A DNA stretch of 64,000 nt from assembly GCA_003987725.1 (NCBI GenBank), contig RXJH01000013.1, forward strand, positions 277,995-341,994, given 5' to 3'. The DNA comes from Hyphomicrobium sp. (GTDB lineage: Bacteria; Pseudomonadota; Alphaproteobacteria; Rhizobiales; Hyphomicrobiaceae). Shown piece after piece: positions 63,095-64,000 of this stretch. A program made the translations under genes and the position numbers. Positions within the stretch are counted from its first letter, which is position 1, and every line of letters starts with the position of its first letter. The notes below the pieces were generated by a model that saw nothing but the letters and a program-made list of their open reading frames with translations, was not told the origin of the DNA and did not search any database.

Positions 63095-63309
63095 CTCGCG
63101 GAGTCCTACTCGAAGCGCTTTCTTCAATAGGGTCCCATCGTTGGGTCTCTCGTGTCTCACACAGCCTCATCTAATTCGGGCCATGGGCGGACCGCAGAGA
63201 TTGAACCAGATATCGAAGTTGGCGACCGTCTAGAGACGGCGATAAAGGCAGTGGCGAGTCCCTCAGCCGGCTTTGGTTTTGATCACCAAGAACGATTTTA
63301 ATTCGCAAA

Positions 63310-63660
63310 TTAGGTGCGAAAGTGCGCCGAACGTTCAACAAGATCTATCATATGGGCTGCAGCGTGCACAGTAAGCGGATGGTGTGTAAAGCCTGGGCGC
63401 GGAGAGATGAAGCCCGCCATTTCGCGCGCCAGATTGAGTTGTTCATCCGATGCTGTGGCGAGCAAAGAGATCAGTAAGTTTTCCAATGCAATGACCCGCA
63501 CATGCAATGCCACCAACTCTGCATTGGTCATTTCTGGAATGGAAATCTGTTCTCCGGTAAGTATCGAAGCTCTTGGCGCAGCTCCCCCTTCGTTGTCCCA
63601 CCTTGATAGAGCGCGCTGACGCTGGGTAAAGTCGTCTGGATCGGAGCTTTGGCGCGACAT
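63310..63660 (-). CDS. Hypothetical protein
   Basis: 116 aa, not recognised. It starts MSRQSSDPDDFTQRQRALSR, has a helical middle (NAELVALHVRVIALENLLIS) and no membrane or signal segment. AGGA seven bases before the ATG supports translation. Similar short proteins occur in Rhizobiales without a name. Confidence 0.6.
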   Translation of the reverse strand: MSRQSSDPDDFTQRQRALSRWDNEGGAAPRASILTGEQISIPEMTNAELVALHVRVIALENLLISLLATASDEQLNLAREMAGFISPRPGFTHHPLTVHAAAHMIDLVERSAHFRT

Positions 63661-63780
63661 GGTTAGTCCTTTTAAGTAACACTCATCATCATTCAGAAAT
63701 CACAGCCAGACCCGAGAATCGCCGAAGTTGGGCTACAATATCGGTCTTCGTGACGATACCGGTGCCAATCAATATTTGTT

Positions 63781-64000
63781 TCATATCGGCATTCGGTAGC
63801 CATAAAATTCATGATCCTCGTTATAGCCTCCCTCGCCAGCGCCCAAGTCAGCGAAGTCGTGAACAAACTCAATCGCTGCAATCCACTTCACCATCTTGAA
63901 GCCCAATTCGTTCTCGCAACGTAACCGCAATGGCGCTCCGTGCAGAACGCTGACCGGCGCGCCGTTCATCTCGTAGGCGAGGATTGTCAAGTCGTGAGAC
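63781..64000 (-). CDS. Molybdopterin oxidoreductase, C-terminal part cut by the window edge
   Basis: Partial. The last 70 or so residues (TILAYEMNGAPVSVLHGAPL to the end YGYRMPI) align with the end of the molybdoenzyme at 19649-20440: both have NG-x-P, GAPVR/GAPLR, and a terminal GGYxED...YG. The reading frame continues through the right edge, so the true start lies outside the window. Confidence 0.8.
   Translation of the reverse strand, partial: SHDLTILAYEMNGAPVSVLHGAPLRLRCENELGFKMVKWIAAIEFVHDFADLGAGEGGYNEDHEFYGYRMPI

Overview
The window is GC-rich, densely coded DNA with many GTG/TTG starts and start-stop overlaps. Its gene families are typical of Alphaproteobacteria of the order Hyphomicrobiales: an Omp25-type barrel, an OmpA protein with a Q/N/P-rich N-terminal region, an AsmA protein, a DUF308/HdeD protein, a CbpA/CbpM pair and an MXKDX-repeat protein. 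A quinoprotein-dehydrogenase-associated SoxYZ-like carrier fits a methylotroph such as Hyphomicrobium, but the genus is inference. I found no rRNA, tRNA, CRISPR array or intact insertion sequence. The left edge is intergenic DNA just beyond the stop of the AsmA gene. The right edge cuts a molybdopterin oxidoreductase gene.

Layout. 0-9 kb: envelope and housekeeping genes (AsmA, secreted nuclease, saccharopine-dehydrogenase/DUF4166 protein, OmpA, HdeD-like protein, zinc alcohol dehydrogenase). 9.7-12.8 kb: a type I secretion ABC permease remnant with no ATPase domain, running into a LuxR-type regulator, then an outer-membrane barrel. 13-16.5 kb: two divergent NUDIX hydrolases, cbpA-cbpM and a PfkB kinase. 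17-22.4 kb: a large secreted protein with a possible Cys-His-Asp triad, a Tat-lipoprotein molybdoenzyme with its cytochrome b, and an MXKDX-repeat protein. 22.5-28.6 kb: an ABC-F protein, a three-gene membrane operon (MotA/TolQ/ExbB-like plus two membrane-anchored proteins) and a divergent histidine kinase/response regulator pair. 28.7-35.2 kb: an unusual nucleotidyltransferase, an AI-2E-type transporter, a metallophosphoesterase, a GntP permease and a patatin.

35-46.5 kb is the most accessory-looking part. It holds a cytochrome P450 with a twin-arginine signal, a polysaccharide pyruvyltransferase, the SoxYZ-like carrier, an FAD amine oxidase fused to a methyltransferase followed by a tail-anchored protein, a two-repeat secreted protein, and two alpha/beta hydrolases (one without its nucleophile) divergent from a CGNR regulator. 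46.7-54.6 kb is a glycan-modification cluster of visibly lower GC: GT61, methyltransferase, WbsX, sulfotransferase, DUF616 and a sulfatase-type membrane enzyme. 55-64 kb has an RND permease/adaptor pair, an SDR with a divergent AraC regulator, DUF488/DUF2945 stress-type genes and the cut molybdoenzyme.

No single canonical island is present. The best candidates for undescribed biology are the Tat-exported P450, the FAD-oxidase/methyltransferase fusion with its tail-anchored neighbour, the ExbB-like operon opposite a two-component system, and the nucleotidyltransferase with a heptad stalk and a glycan-enzyme tail.
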